Shown here: piece by piece, positions 24,378 through 36,048 of the stretch
Layout: each line of letters starts with the position of its first letter
How positions within the stretch are numbered: the first letter of the stretch is position 1
Assembly (NCBI GenBank): GCA_900088475.1
Contig: FLMG01003251.1
Span: 70,762 to 134,761, forward strand
DNA: 64,000 bases
Direction of reading: 5' to 3'
Source of the DNA: Hyphochytrium catenoides
Lineage: Eukaryota; Sar; Hyphochytriomycetes; Hyphochytriales; Hyphochytriaceae
Program-made: the position numbers and the translations under genes
The notes under the pieces: generated by a model
Told to the model about the DNA's origin: nothing
Database searches by the model: none
Seen by the model: the letters and a program-made list of their open reading frames with translations, nothing else

Positions 24378-24383
24378 AATAAA
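24378..24383 (+). terminator. Poly(A) signal AATAAA of the thioredoxin gene
   Basis: AATAAA lies 20 nt after the thioredoxin stop codon on the coding strand and is followed by a T-rich stretch. This is a canonical hexamer in the expected place. Confidence 0.6.
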
Positions 24384-24753
24384 GTTATTATTCAGCTCTT
24401 GTTAGCACTCAGTCGCAACAACGTGTCCCATATAAAGCTTTATACATCCCTAGGGGGCAGCGGCCATGACTACCTAACTTGCGCATTCAACACGTAGAAC
24501 GGCCTCCGCCACAACTTCTCTTTCCTCTTGATACTCTTAGCTTTGTGTCCTCTCGCCATATCATCATTCATTCTCCTTCTTGGTCTTGCATCCGATTAGC
24601 GGGCCCACCATGATGAGCTCCATGCCAGAGATATATAAAGAAGTGGAGAGAGAAGGTAGCCGATCAATTCCCTCCGCACAGGTCCTCCTAGCTCTCCACG
24701 GCTTCGGCTCCTTGTAGCAGAAGTAATAAGAATAGTGTTTCACGCCGTGTGGT
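24384..24753. other. Convergent 3' region
   Basis: This is 370 bp between the thioredoxin poly(A) signal and the stop codon of the LLPH-like gene on the other strand. I see nothing coding here. Confidence 0.5.
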
Positions 24754-25365
24754 CTACTCGCCAATCTTTTTGTCCTTATGGAAGTGGAAGAACTTCTTTC
24801 TCTTGACCTTCACCTTCTTCTTGCCCACCGACTTAACGGGCTTCTTGTTTGCCTTCTTTGGCGCAACTTCGGGCTCTGGAGGTCTCTCATCACGAAGCTC
24901 GATGAGGCCCGAGGAGCCAGGCTGGAGCGTGCTCTTTACCGCTAAAAGTGATGAGGAGCTCGCTAGTTTGGAAAAGCAAGAGACAACGAGAGTCGAAGAA
25001 GTGAGAAAGGGGCTGTGCTGGAAAGGGGCAAATACGTCGGCTTATCGAAGTGTTGCTAGCAGTCTGGAAAGACGAGATCGGCAAAGGAAGAGCAAACGAC
25101 TACGGCCACGCAAGGAGAACAACAACAGAACATTGGCTGACGCAAGTGAGAGGCAGCAGCCAGCCAAGCCAAGAATTTGACACGAGGATAAAGAAAGAAG
25201 AGAACCTAAGCCAAGCCCCGAGGTCTTACTTGTTGGTTGGGCTAAAACCTTTGCTAGCTCTGCTTGTATTTTTTCCTCCTGTTTGGTGACCACTGGGACT
25301 CCGACTCGCTCTCTCAGCTCCGTGCGAAATCTCCTCTTGATCTTGGACCGCAAACCCTTCGCCAT
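24754..25365 (-). CDS. LLPH/DUF2423-like small basic nuclear protein
   Basis: The first exon starts at the ATG at 25365 with MAKGLRSKIKRRFRTELRER, a close match to the invariant MAKSLRSK-K start of the LLPH (learning-associated protein homologue)/DUF2423 family. It splices at A|GTAAGACC to an exon beginning after TTTTAG near 24953, reading VKSTLQPGSSGLIELRDE and ending in a lysine-rich tail (KKKVKVKRKKFFHFHKDKK) and a TAG. The protein is roughly 110 residues, in the family range. Family members are nucleolar or chromatin-associated, and the fungal relatives have been linked to ribosome biogenesis. The C-terminus FHFHKDKKIGE is unlike the human tail. Confidence 0.75.
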
Positions 25366-25698
25366 TGTCCCTCAACCTTGGTTTCCAACAAGCAGCCGCT
25401 CACTTGTGCTCTGTTCTAATGAGCTTCCCTGCTGCTTCGGAAGACCCAGATTGCTCCTTTGAGGCTCTGTCTGTCTCTTCAACCGATGCACCTTCTTGGC
25501 TTGACAGAGCCTCCAAAGCTTCCAAGCAAGGAAGAGGCACAAGCACCACGATAAAAGCCACGCAGCAGCACCAACCATTCCGCGAAACATTCAATCCTTT
25601 GATTCAATTGTTTCACTATATCTGATATTTTATGATATGCATGGACGGATTATTTCGCTCTTGAAGGTTTCATTGATTACTTCTTTGGGTTGGTGCAG

Positions 25699-26097
25699 AA
25701 CTCATCAGAAGATCAGCAGCAGCAGCACCAACTCGAGCTTCGTAACGGCCTCCAAGGAAGCTCAACATCTGCTGCTGAGGACCAGAACAGCCGAGTAAAC
25801 GCCGCTGTTGGAAGTGGGACGTGGTCCCTCTTAGAGTCTTTTGGCGCCTTGTCTAAGCTCTCTGCGGATAATCTTAATGCGTCGCAGGTCAAGGCTAAGA
25901 TCCCGACAGACACCCGATTCGTCTCGTCTTCGATTGATGACGTTCTTTGAGTCCTTGCTGATGCCTCCACCACCCGGCGATATGCTCTACTCTGGGCTCT
26001 TTCTTTCGTCCTCTTGCTTATATGTGCTGTTGCATGGCTGTACATTACTTATGCCTTCATCGACATCTATGCTAGGCATTGTTTACAAATGCCTTGA
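25699..26097 (+). CDS. Single-pass membrane protein frame interrupted by one in-frame TGA
   Basis: After a likely acceptor (GGTGCAG at 25692-25698) a frame reads NSSEDQQQQHQLELRNGLQ, then LLESFGALSKLSADNLNA and RFVSSSIDDVL, and meets TGA at 25948-25950. The same frame then runs 48 codons to a TGA at 26095-26097: VLADASTTRRYALLWALS followed by a strongly hydrophobic FVLLLICAVAWLYITYAF, clearly a transmembrane helix. The first exon is unclear; an ATG at 25419 opens MSFPAASEDPDCSFEALS but lacks a convincing in-phase donor. Options are selenocysteine at the TGA (a tRNA-Sec gene is in this window), a pseudogene, a sequence error, or an unrecognised intron. I could not find a convincing SECIS element by eye in 26098-26232. 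Confidence 0.4.
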
Positions 26098-26232
26098 AGG
26101 GTCCAAGAGTCGGACAGTTTGTCCGGGAGTGTATGTACATGTCTGACCGATATGGAGAGACAACAAGGAGGTTTGTTTGGTAAGAAACATCGACCAGTCA
26201 GGGCCAGGAGATAAGAGAAAGAGACCGTCCGC

Positions 26233-28750
26233 TTAGCTCTCATAGAGCTTTCGTATGTCAGCGGTTGTGCAGGGAAGCTGCGCCCGTGGGCAGAGCTTGT
26301 ACTCCTTCACATACTCAAAGAGGCAGGGGTAACAGTAGAGATAGCCAAAGGGAGAGACACAGGGATTCGTCCGAGTTCTCCCGCAGATGAAGCACATGTC
26401 CTCTTTTCCCTCATCTGGCGCTTCAACGTGCTAAAGGAAGTGAGTGGGCAAAGAAGCAAGGAGATCAGCGAGTTGCCATGTGCCGTGAAAGGGACCAAAG
26501 GTGGCAGAAAGTGACAGAAGTTTAGTGACGGAAAATGGCAGATCAGCAAGCACACAACAGAGTAGCCACTTCATAGCGGAAGCAGCAGTATCACCATTCT
26601 GGCGGGAGGAAAAGACAAATCGTCTGGAGTCTAGGTAGCAGTGTGCTGACATGCGACAATAGACAGAGATATAGTAGTAAACTTATCTACTCTTGCTAGA
26701 GGGTGAGGTATCTGCCTTTTAGTTCCTACCTGCAAGGGCTCTGGCGGGGGAGGCACGAAGCCAGTGATCATAGCCTTCGCTTGTGCCTCTTGCCTGTAGT
26801 TGTTCCACCATTCCAAGGCCTTGTATCCAATAATCGCTCCTACCAGCAGATAGCTCACAGAGTCCACAAAGGAGAACCGTAGCTGGTAGAAGAGTTTCTT
26901 GAACCCATTTACGATGCCCGGCTTGGAGCACTGGGTCAGAACTCCTTCTCGATAGATTCGCTCCATATTCTCCGCCAACTTCTGTAAGAAATGAGCTTAG
27001 GAAGTGCCGGAAGCTCCTCCTACCCTGACATATTGTATCTCATGGAGCTCCCTGTCCTCGCCAACGCAGCACCCTTTGCCCATCCACGCTGTATTGACTA
27101 CCTTCTTTCGTCTCCAGGCATCGTCTATTGTCCTACTTTCTCGCTATCTGTGTCGTCTTCCTGGGCACCACACCCGGCCCTATTCCTGCCCTTACCGCGT
27201 CATCCATTGTTCTCCTGGCATAAACTATACCGAGGAGGTGCAAGACTGGGGAGAAATATTGGGTCTTGTTGAAGAGGAACATGATCTGGGGGATAGAGAC
27301 ACGGGAGAGGAGCCAACAAGTGGGCGAGCCATACAAGTGAGGCTGACAAACGACTGCGGAGAAAGGGACAGAGAATACGTCTTGAGCAAGAGAGATGGGC
27401 GCTTACTTGGAAGGTAAGAGGAGGTGCCACTTAGTGCGACGTGCTACGATGGGAGCAAGCATTACCTGATATATTGTGCTCGTGCTCTCTCCTATCGCAA
27501 ACAGCACAGGAAACGCTCTCTTGAAGTGGCTCGCCCACTCCAGCGGTAAGGGCGTTGCGCTTAGCTCTTGGTCGCTTGAACTTGTTGTGGTGATCCGCCG
27601 GAAATACTTCTCGAGCTGGCTCTTGAGATAGGGAAGAAGAACCTGGTATATTAAGGACGTAGAGGAGGTTAAAAGGGGGAAGGAGACAGTGGTGACCATT
27701 AGGATCCTGGTAGTGTCAGAAAGGACAGCGATTGAGAAGAGAGTCGTTCAATCTGAGAGGCTATATTACTAGAAGAGTCCGGCACACCTTCCAACAAGGG
27801 TTAAGCGGAAATAAAGGAGATAAGGAGGGATGATGTATGAGGCAAGGCCTACGACGTGGCAGCCCTCGATCGTACCACTAGGAGTAGGGATTTGGCTCTA
27901 TCCTGGTTTGAAAGGGCCGAGACTTGGCCTAATGGCCCAGCCTTCATCCGCTTGAGCCCATAGAAACTCTCAGTGAATGTGGCATCTAGAAAGGAAAGTT
28001 CAGAGGGTCAACTACCCTACTAGAGTGAAAAAGGAGAAGACCACACAAAGAGAAAAGAAAGCGGAGAGAGAGAGAAGAGAGAGAGAGGGAGAGAGAGAGA
28101 GGAAGGGAGAGAGAGAAAGAGAGAGAGAGAGGATGAGGGAAAGGGAGACATAGAGCGCAAAAGAGAGAGAGAAAGAGAAAGAAAAGAAAGAGAAAGAAAG
28201 GGAGAGTTCGCAGACTAAGACACAACTTAGAGTGGCAAAAACGACGATGAACTAACGACAAGCACATGATGTCGCCCATGAAGGGAAGCTGGATAGTCGC
28301 ACCATAACGTGATAAATAGTGCCGCTCCACGAGAAATACGATCAGCCCATAGATCTCCTCGCTGTGTTCCGAGTATTTCACGTACTGAGGAAATGTCCGA
28401 GCAAGCGCCTGCACCGAAGAAGAGAAGGGTTTCAAGACAATTTTGATGGTTAGGTGCAACGGAGAAAACAAGGCACATGTAAGGTACAATGAGCAAACAG
28501 CGCGGTTTTCTCAGTCCATCGAGAGAGACAGATGGAAGTCTTTAAGGGGAAACCAATTACTGATACAGAGCTTAGGGTGATGAAGAGAGGATTTTGAGCC
28601 AAGCTCTTGAAGACGAGACTCCGTCTCACTCACCTCGACAATGTGCTTAAACGCTGGGTAAAGCTCCGCAGACATTCTGTGCTGCATGACGAGCTCAAAA
28701 AATGAAGGAGTTTGTACGTCCTCATTCTGATGGGCAAGGAACATCGCCAT
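26233..28750 (-). CDS. PEX12: Peroxin-12, peroxisomal RING ubiquitin ligase subunit
   Basis: PEX12, with PEX2 and PEX10, forms the peroxisomal membrane ubiquitin ligase that recycles the PEX5 import receptor. Exon 1 (28634-28750) starts MAMFLAHQNEDVQTPSFFEL, matching the PEX12 start, and ends HIVE|GTGAGT. Later exons give YGLIVFLVERHYLSRYD, TFTESFYGLKRMKAGP, QVLLPYLKSQLEKYFRR, FLFNKTQYFSPVLHLLGIVY and GYKALEWWNNY, and then the PPPPEP linker. The last exon holds the partial RING MCFICGRTRTNPCVSP, YLYCYPCLFEYVKEYKLCP. As in other PEX12 proteins the RING has only the reduced cysteine set and is expected not to bind two zincs. There are about seven exons, one intron containing the GA/CT tract at 28051-28210. 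Presence of PEX12 implies functional peroxisomes. Confidence 0.95.
28051..28210. repeat. GA microsatellite within a PEX12 intron
   Basis: Dense GAGAGA and GAAAGA repeats on the plus strand are a CT tract on the coding (minus) strand, inside the intron between the HYLSRY and ATFTESFYG exons. Confidence 0.9.
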
Positions 28751-29841
28751 GGTTTACGTAGTTGGGACAGCAAGGGGTCCAGGGATGACTTGAAATTGGC
28801 GGGTCTTGACGGGAGAGCCACCGCCACCACTGAAACCAAGGCGGCCGTCCACCGTCAGATGGCTGCTGATAGATGCCACCAAGTGCAGTGCTGCAAGTTT
28901 ATCGTGCCAAAGGCTAAGATAGAGAGCTCTTGACAGTAGACCCCAGTACACTAGATTAAAGGACGATACAGAGCGTCCCGGCTTTCATTTGCCTGTTCAA
29001 TCAATCTCTGTCTTGTCCCTCAGCTCTCTGTACACTGTGCCTCGCTGAGTCTTGGAACTCTATATCCTGGAGCTTCTCTCAGAGTCGGAGAGGGTCCATC
29101 TTCCTTCTTGCCTGCTCGAGCCGCGATGCCCATCGAGAAGCCCGATCCAGCTCAACACAAACAATTCCTGTCCCTCTGTCTCATCGTAGCCACAACAATT
29201 CAATGCGAAATCTCGTTTTGACACATCTGCAGATGCGAACGTGATGGCGGTGGGTGGGCGATCCGACAGTAACCTGCTACAGACGGTAGGGTGGATGGGC
29301 GTATCCAAGAAGATTCTCAATTGGCTGAACAAGTTTTTCTTCTCTTGTTGCTGTCTCCGAAGCTCTTAAGGGGTTCAAGTCTCTGTAACAAGCACGGTGT
29401 CTCTTCTTCCTTCACCAGCCATTGTACACGACGGCGGAAGGCAAGCAGGCTTCGAAGAAGCAGAGTAGCATTGGCATCGAGGAGGGGCAAAGCAGGGAAG
29501 AATGTGGAGAGCGCGGCAGGTGGCAGGTGGATGCATCCGTTGAAGATTATAGGGCTAAATCGTTGATAGTTTTATGAGATCTGACAGGACATTTTAGCTA
29601 TATTTTTTTCCTAATCTAATAAGTGGGGATTCATCCCTAAAATATGTCTGTTGCTAACGAGCTATGGACAAAGATCTAACCACTCCGAAGAGCTTTAAGG
29701 GGTCTCTACGCAAGGAACAGGAAAAAGCAGAAGGAGCACTTACAGTCTACGCCTCAGCAGCCCACTGCCGTTCTCTTCCTCCTCGACTCTACGGAAAGGA
29801 ACCTAAGAAGAGGAAGATGCCGCAGCTGCCGCTTTCTAGCA
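28751..29841. other. Intergenic 1.1 kb between PEX12 and the RRM gene
   Basis: Both flanking genes are on the minus strand. A plus-strand frame around 29242-29571 (MAVGGRSDSNLLQTVGWMGV, then after a CACCAG a charged frame ending KSLIVL) could be a tiny two-exon gene, but it has no recognisable domain and no strong donor. Nothing else is supported. Confidence 0.4.
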
Positions 29842-32800
29842 CTAATGATACCCGTGAAGGTGAGCATCGCCAACAGGGTTCGTACTTCTAAGCGTACTAT
29901 AGCTAGCGTAGTCGTAGCCCAATGGTGGGCCTCTATTGTCCTGTTGCCGATCCTCTCCGGGATGGGAATGCAGCAGCGGCCCTCCTCCTCCACCGATTCC
30001 TCCCAGCCCTAGTCCATACGGTGCGGTAGGTATGCTGGCTCCGTTGTTCAGGAGGTTAGGGTGTAGCTCCGGACTCCGCGTACCATATGGACCCCCAACA
30101 GCTGTAGAGAAGGGCCAGAATAGACCTTAGGCTGATGGCGTGAGCGGACTAGAAGACAAGGCAATTCTCATAGCAAAAAGTTTCAGCCAAGTGGAGACAA
30201 ATAACCGCCGTTGAAGAGGGGCGTCGGGAAGATATAGGAAGAATAAAGAGACAAGCTTTGGAAAGAAGGGCAATACCGTGAGAACAGATAAAGTTAACTT
30301 ATCACTGGCATACCTTGGCCGTGAGGACGAAGAGCCATCATCCCTTGCTGCTGATAATGCATACCCGGATTCTGTTCTCTTGAGGGAAGTCCCATACCTA
30401 TATGGTGAAAGGGCTGCCCTCGGTTAGGGAGAGGACCGCTTGCCGCCTGCGATAAACCTACACTCAGACCGTCTGGATGGTTGCTGACTGGGCCAGCGCC
30501 GGTCGAGTTCATACCGCCCGGCACACCGACTCCCAGTGCGAGGTGCTGATACCCAGGGTCCCAAGATCCTAAGTTACTTCCATTTTCCACCTCGGGATTG
30601 TGGCCTCCAGAAGGCCCGCCGTTAGAACCGAAGATAGAGTAGAAGGATGATCGCTGCTGAGCGGGCCTCTCTCGGGTGAATGTTGGACCAAGATCTAAAG
30701 GATGCAAAGCCGTTTGTTGAGGGTTGGACTGCTGCTGCTGCGGCCACTGTTGCTGTTGGATTTGAGCCTGTTGGGTCTGCTCTTGCAATGCTGCCCAGTT
30801 CTCTAATGGAGAAGAGAGAGAGCGCCCAAGAGGAATAGAGATAGGCTCATGGTGCGGCGAGCTCCAGTGATCCTTAACAAGAGTAGACTGGGTCCAGTGA
30901 GACTGCGGTTCCCACATAGGAAGATCTTTTCCTACAGCGCGGCCATCTCCAACCAACGGTGACTTGTGCTCCCTAGCAATAGGAGTTGTTTTCTCTGCTG
31001 GTGGGATAGGAGGCAGTAAGGGAGAAATAATGGGGGACAGAGGGTTCTGGGTTCCTAAAGGAGTATAAAGTGCGCCTTCGCCAGGAGAGAACTTCTGCGA
31101 TGGGGTGATCGATACGTGGAGAGACGGCGAAGTGTGTATCAGTTGATCTTCGGGTCTCTCCACTAACAGGGGAGGAACAGGGGTAGGGAGAACAGACATA
31201 TCCTTGGGGACTATCTCATCTTCACTCGCGTTGTCTGTAGCAGTAGATGTAATTGACGTCACTGAAGAGGATCGTGTGTCCACAGACCTAGAAGGCCCGT
31301 CCTCAGAGGAAGCGGCGATCTTCAATGGCCCACTCGTCGAGGAGGAGGAAGGTGCCGTGGTTCCATTGGAGCGTGTGCCATAACGCACTGCAGCAGCATA
31401 GCCTCCCAGCGAACTTCCAGGAGCTATTGGGGGAGGAATGTGAGGTCTGGAAGCGGGCTTGATGGGCATTCCGGCTTGTGTTGGAGTGCTGGAGCTCTGG
31501 CTTCCCCCGCCGTCTGGAGCAGAAACCCCAGAAGACGTAGGAGTGGTCGGAGGATCGGTTGTAGTTGGCGTAGTCTCCCCCGAATTAGACGAGACGCCAC
31601 CACTGCTACCTCTCGCTCTGGGTGGGGCCTCTGTACGTGGTACTGCTCGCTTCACCTCCACCTGAAGGTGAGGTGCGAGGAAGACCAAGAAAGAATCAGA
31701 AAAGAACTAAAAATGGCGAGGAGAAAGAAGGAGTTTCTTAAGCTTACCGCCTTTCTGTCAATGACATGCTTCTTCTCCTTGAGAACGCTATCTACACTGA
31801 ATTCGTGCTCAAAGATCACAAAGCCGAATCCTCTGGACTTATTTGTTTCCCTGTTGAACATTACCTCTGCTGAAGCGACCTTACCAAACTGCTCGAAGTA
31901 TCGCCGGAACTCCGCTGGTAAAGAAGAGAAATGTGAGAGCAATTGAAAGCAAAGAAGATGAGCAGAAACTTAGGGCAACAAAGAAGTTCAGGCTGAAGAG
32001 TGCAACTCATAGGGCCCAGGGTAGTAGCTGTTAAAGAGTAACTAGTAGTAGATACTAATTCTAACACTAAGCGGCTATAACGTAGCTGCATCAGGGTGGG
32101 GAAACGATAGAGTACAAGTGACAACTCTAGGTCACTACTTGTCTCCCACAGGCTCACCATCTTTTGTTTCATAATGGAGCCCACCAACGAATATCTTTTT
32201 CGTTCCTCCGCCCGTCGAACTAGTCGAAGAGAGAGCCGGGCTAGCTACTGAGCTAGTGGAAGGAGACGGAACTGAGGTGGTGGTCTGCTTCGTCGTTGTG
32301 ACTTGAAGATCTCTACTGCTGTCTGCTCTAGGAACCGCCCGCTTAGCTTCAACCTAAATAACAATAAGCAGGTAAATGGTAGGAGTCAACTCCGACTCTA
32401 GCTGATCCAGTTTCAGACATCATACAACAGCTCTTATTGACTCTACCGCTTCTGCTACTCTTTTGAGGACCCTGTAAGGCTTATCTTACTTACCCTTCTG
32501 TTGTCTAAGACATGACTAGTTTGTGCCAAAGCTCTATCTACAGAGGCAGCATCTGCATAGGTTATGAAGCCGAATCCCCTTGACCGGCGCGATATTGGAT
32601 CCTTCATCACGACCGCATCAGTGACTGTTCCGTAGGCTGCAAAGTATTGCCGCAGCTTGTCTGAATAAATGAGAAATTCAGTCTCTATTATCCTCAGGAA
32701 ACGGTTACGATCCTCTAGCGAAATAGCAAAAGAAACGCACCATCCGTCGTTTCGTAAGAAAGGCCTCCGATAAATATCTTCCTTTCCCTGCAGGTGCACA

Positions 32801-32875
32801 TGCTAAGAGATTGTCCAAGTCACGTTCCTCGGCTGCTAAAAGGAAAGCTTACCCTAATTTCGGCGATTCTGTCAT
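29842..32875 (-). CDS. Two-RRM RNA-binding protein, Musashi/DAZAP1/hnRNP-A-like
   Basis: The ATG at 32875 opens MTESPKLG, spliced to ERKIFIGGLSYETTD. RRM1 has RNP2 KIFIGG and RNP1 SRGFGFITY, and ends in VEAKRAVPR. A Ser/Thr-rich linker leads to RRM2: KIFVGGLHYETKD (RNP2), FRRYFEQFGKVASAEVMF, SRGFGFVIF (RNP1), ending VEVKRAVPRTEAPP. The conserved V-E-x-KRAVPR after each RRM is typical of Musashi/DAZAP1-type tandem RRMs. A long low-complexity tail follows (30294-31680), rich in Pro, Ser, Gln and Gly, with QQQWPQQQQ. The last exon (29842 to about 30100) gives GGPYGTRSPELHPNLL and GLGLGGIGGGGGPLLHSH. It likely binds mRNA 3' UTRs; targets are unknown. There are at least six exons, all introns GT-AG. 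Confidence 0.92.
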
Positions 32876-35800
32876 TTTGTCAAGCTTAAGAGCCGCGTGG
32901 GTCTCTAGCAAGTACTATATGTGGCTTGTGAGCACCGCCTGTTGCCAGGAAGGCCAATTCTTGGTTGCAGACTGTGATATTCACTTCTTGAAAGAGTCTT
33001 TGGGGACTGGCCTTGAAGCTACAAACAGTCAGATGTGACTTGGCACCAAAGTTTATATCACACTCCGAGGAATCAGGCCGACCCACTTTAGATGCTCTAT
33101 TCCCATAGTGACGCTTGAGGGAGTTCACACTATACTACCATCTATCGGCGGATACTGACCTCAAGCTAATAAACTCTCCCGTCCTCTCCCTCCAGCGAAA
33201 GCTACGTCTCTAGCCAGCCGCGCGCCTTTGCAAGTAGCTCTCGCCCCTCGTCGGGCGAACTCTACGTCTAATGAGCGACCGCGAACACTCAAGAACAATG
33301 CAAATCCAATGCACCCGCTGCAGGCCCGCGACCGCACGAATATACTGACTTTCTCATCTCCGCTTTCAGCAAAAATTTAGCTCAGAAGAAACGTTTTGAG
33401 CTGTGAAGCCTGCGCGATTCTTATTGCAGAAATCTCTGTCTCCTTCTCTGCGGGTCGGCGGCGGGGACATTGTAGACAAGAGCAGAGACAGAGCAGCAAG
33501 GAAGTAGAAAAAAGGGAGGAGACAAAAATGGACAACGATACAGAGCAGTGGTTAGATGGAGTGTCAAGGAGATAGGAAAGGTATAGATCATACTTTGAGG
33601 ACATAGTCAAGCAAGACAGAGCTCCGATGAGATAAAGGAGAGTGAGCTGACAGCCAAAGCGAGCCTGCAGAAAGAGCAAGTAGAAGTCCCAGAGTGGCGG
33701 CGTTAGGGAGAGTTGTTGCTGTTCTTTTCTATAGAGTCCACACCTTCACTGATCTGGGCGAAGTCAAGCCCCATTGCTCATAGGCCTCAAACAGCCAACA
33801 GGTCCCCTGAAATCCCGCTGTATCTTTCTCCTTTATGGGATAAGTGCCTGACTGTAGGGCGGGTTCCCCTACATTGTCTATTCAACATGGAGACAATACC
33901 AATCGACGCCTTTCACCCTCTTGTGAAATCGTATTAGTGCATAGTTGATGTATTACTATGAGGGGCTTTATTGTATATTACCTAAGCTTAGGGGAATCTG
34001 GTTACCGTTATATTACTACGAGTAGGGCGTACTAATACGGAACTTTCTTGCTTCTTCTCATCAAGAAAAACATTCTGGACAGGAAGTGCGGGCTCTCACA
34101 ACCTGTGTTTGTCGTGAGCCTGGGTTTGAGGCTGCAACAGATACTATATGCATGATCTTGCCTTTTATGCCACGCATTATGGGTTTGTGGCTATATTCTG
34201 TGTGAGGTGATGCGCACCTTTTCCTGAGATTGCTATGCTCATATGCTGGGCAGATGGCGCACAATCGGGGGCACAAGGATTAGGATCAGTGACACGGCTT
34301 TTATTGTTAGAGTGACCCCATCTCTTGTGCATGGAAGCCCATGATATTGTGCAGCGCTGTGAGAGGAGTAACAGCTGAGCTGCTAATGTAGCAGAGGGCA
34401 AGTCATCGTGGCAAGCAGTGTTACGGCAGCTGTTACGGCGGGGTGATGATGGTCGTAGCGTTCTCTTCTGTGATGGTCCCCGAGTTTGTTTAGAAGAGTC
34501 ATAGAGCTGACCCGTCAGAACCCTCCCGTCATAATAGTAGGCGGCAGTCTCATCATTTTTGCACATAACAACGATAGCAGTTGTCACAGATGAAGATTTA
34601 AGAGGGCATCGAGAGTAGGCGGATCTGCAGAGGTTTCCCATCTTCACCATTTGCTTGTCTCTGGTGCGCTGTTCGTTCAGGACTACTTACCTTACGAAGG
34701 CATCATTGCAGCGCCTTATGATAAAGAGAGCTCGAGTTTAGTTTTGCTCCGCTATTGATCGATGGACCATCACACCTTAATAGGGTGTAGAATATAATAA
34801 GCTTTCCATTGAGATGGTGCTCCTCTTTTCCGACTTCTTTCCAAGTTGATGGCCTCCAGTCGACAACAAGAGTGAGTCATTGATATCAAGAGCCAACACC
34901 GGAAGATAATAATGAGGCGATCAACATAATAAAAGAGGGTACTTACCTAATATATAGGGTCAGGAAGAAAGAGCTTTGAGCGAGCGGCAATCACAAGATA
35001 ACCTCGCTCAATAGTATTCATAGATGTCCTCTATGCAACCCACTGCAGTGAGCGAATAGTAGATTACTTTGGCGTTCCTTACCTAATATGATTTGAAGAG
35101 GACGAGGAGCATTATCTTTGGAGATGATGGGCGAAAGGCTTCAATAATTATGTCGTGATTCATCTCTGTACGCATCCTCAAGTCCGACAACGGTATGTGA
35201 TATGCACTAAAGCAGCAGATAGTAGCATGACAATGCATGTTATTATGCTCCTCCTTGAGTCTGATGATCAGACTGATCTGTAAATTATCATGACTGTGGA
35301 ATAATAAAGAAGCAGCTCTTCCTCCTCCTCCATGGTGGGCCGCAGATGCTATTTGGGTGATGATGTTCAATCGTGCCACTATTATGCAGCTATCTGGAGT
35401 GCGGAGGTTGTTGCAACCAACAAACAACTAATAACAAACAAGGAGGCGACAGGGGTCCACACAATTGGACATGCTTGGTATGCGTCAAGAGAGATCAGGA
35501 CGACGTTGCCAAGCAACAATAATAAATGACGGTGGTAGAAGTTCCCATAATAATCGCCCGCCCTTCTTCCTTCCGACAGTGTTATTACTTTCTCTGTACC
35601 AACTTTTTTAGGGCTTCCACTACTGTACAACCACATAAGCCCGTTTCTAATAATGAGTTGAGAAGAATTTTCTTCGTTGGTAGAGTGGTTGATTGGGGCT
35701 TCAGACCTACCCCGGGAGAGAAGCTCCATGGATTTCAGCTGTACCCCAGTAGTAGAATAGTAGAAGGCCTATTTCTAGGAGGGGATTGGGCCGATGAAGC

Positions 35801-36048
35801 GATGCAGGCACCGACACTCGATGGATCTTTATTAGCCATCGAAGACCCGCCAGACGTCTTCAACATAGGGCCCAGCTCCGGAGGTCGATCACCCTACTGA
35901 GCAGAGCAGGCCTACTGGAAGAGAAGACAAGTTCCGAAGGTGTTCCGGTTAGGAAGATGCAGACAATTCCTATAGAGGACTGTTAGTTCCGATCATATAG
36001 GGCTTGTGGACGTACAACACGTCATCTGAGTGGACCAGGCAAATAGCA
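32876..36048. other. 3.2 kb stretch without a supported gene
   Basis: This is the longest gene-poor stretch in the window. Its left part is the divergent upstream region of the RRM gene. The part from about 33900 to 35700 is visibly A/T-richer than the neighbours, with many ATAATA and TATTA runs. Open frames of up to about 157 codons (34177-34650, minus) and 124 codons (35526-35900, plus) exist but show no domain, hydrophobic pattern or repeat I recognise. I see no RNA gene. Confidence 0.5.
33929..34041. repeat. Short imperfect inverted repeat with central palindrome
   Basis: CGTATTAGTGC near 33930 is matched in inverse by GCGTACTAATACG near 34028-34040 (nine contiguous complementary bases plus flanks). 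CCTAAGCTTAGG forms a palindrome between them, and TATTACTATGAG recurs as TATTACTACGAG. It might be a tiny foldback element or chance in A/T-rich DNA. Confidence 0.3.

Noticed and set aside
31440-31946. 168-codon plus-strand frame
   Set aside because: It lies antisense across RRM2 and the Ser/Pro-rich tail of the RNA-binding protein.
34177-34650. 157-codon minus-strand ATG frame as a gene
   Set aside because: No domain, no splice structure, no hydrophobic pattern and A/T-rich surroundings; I cannot support it.
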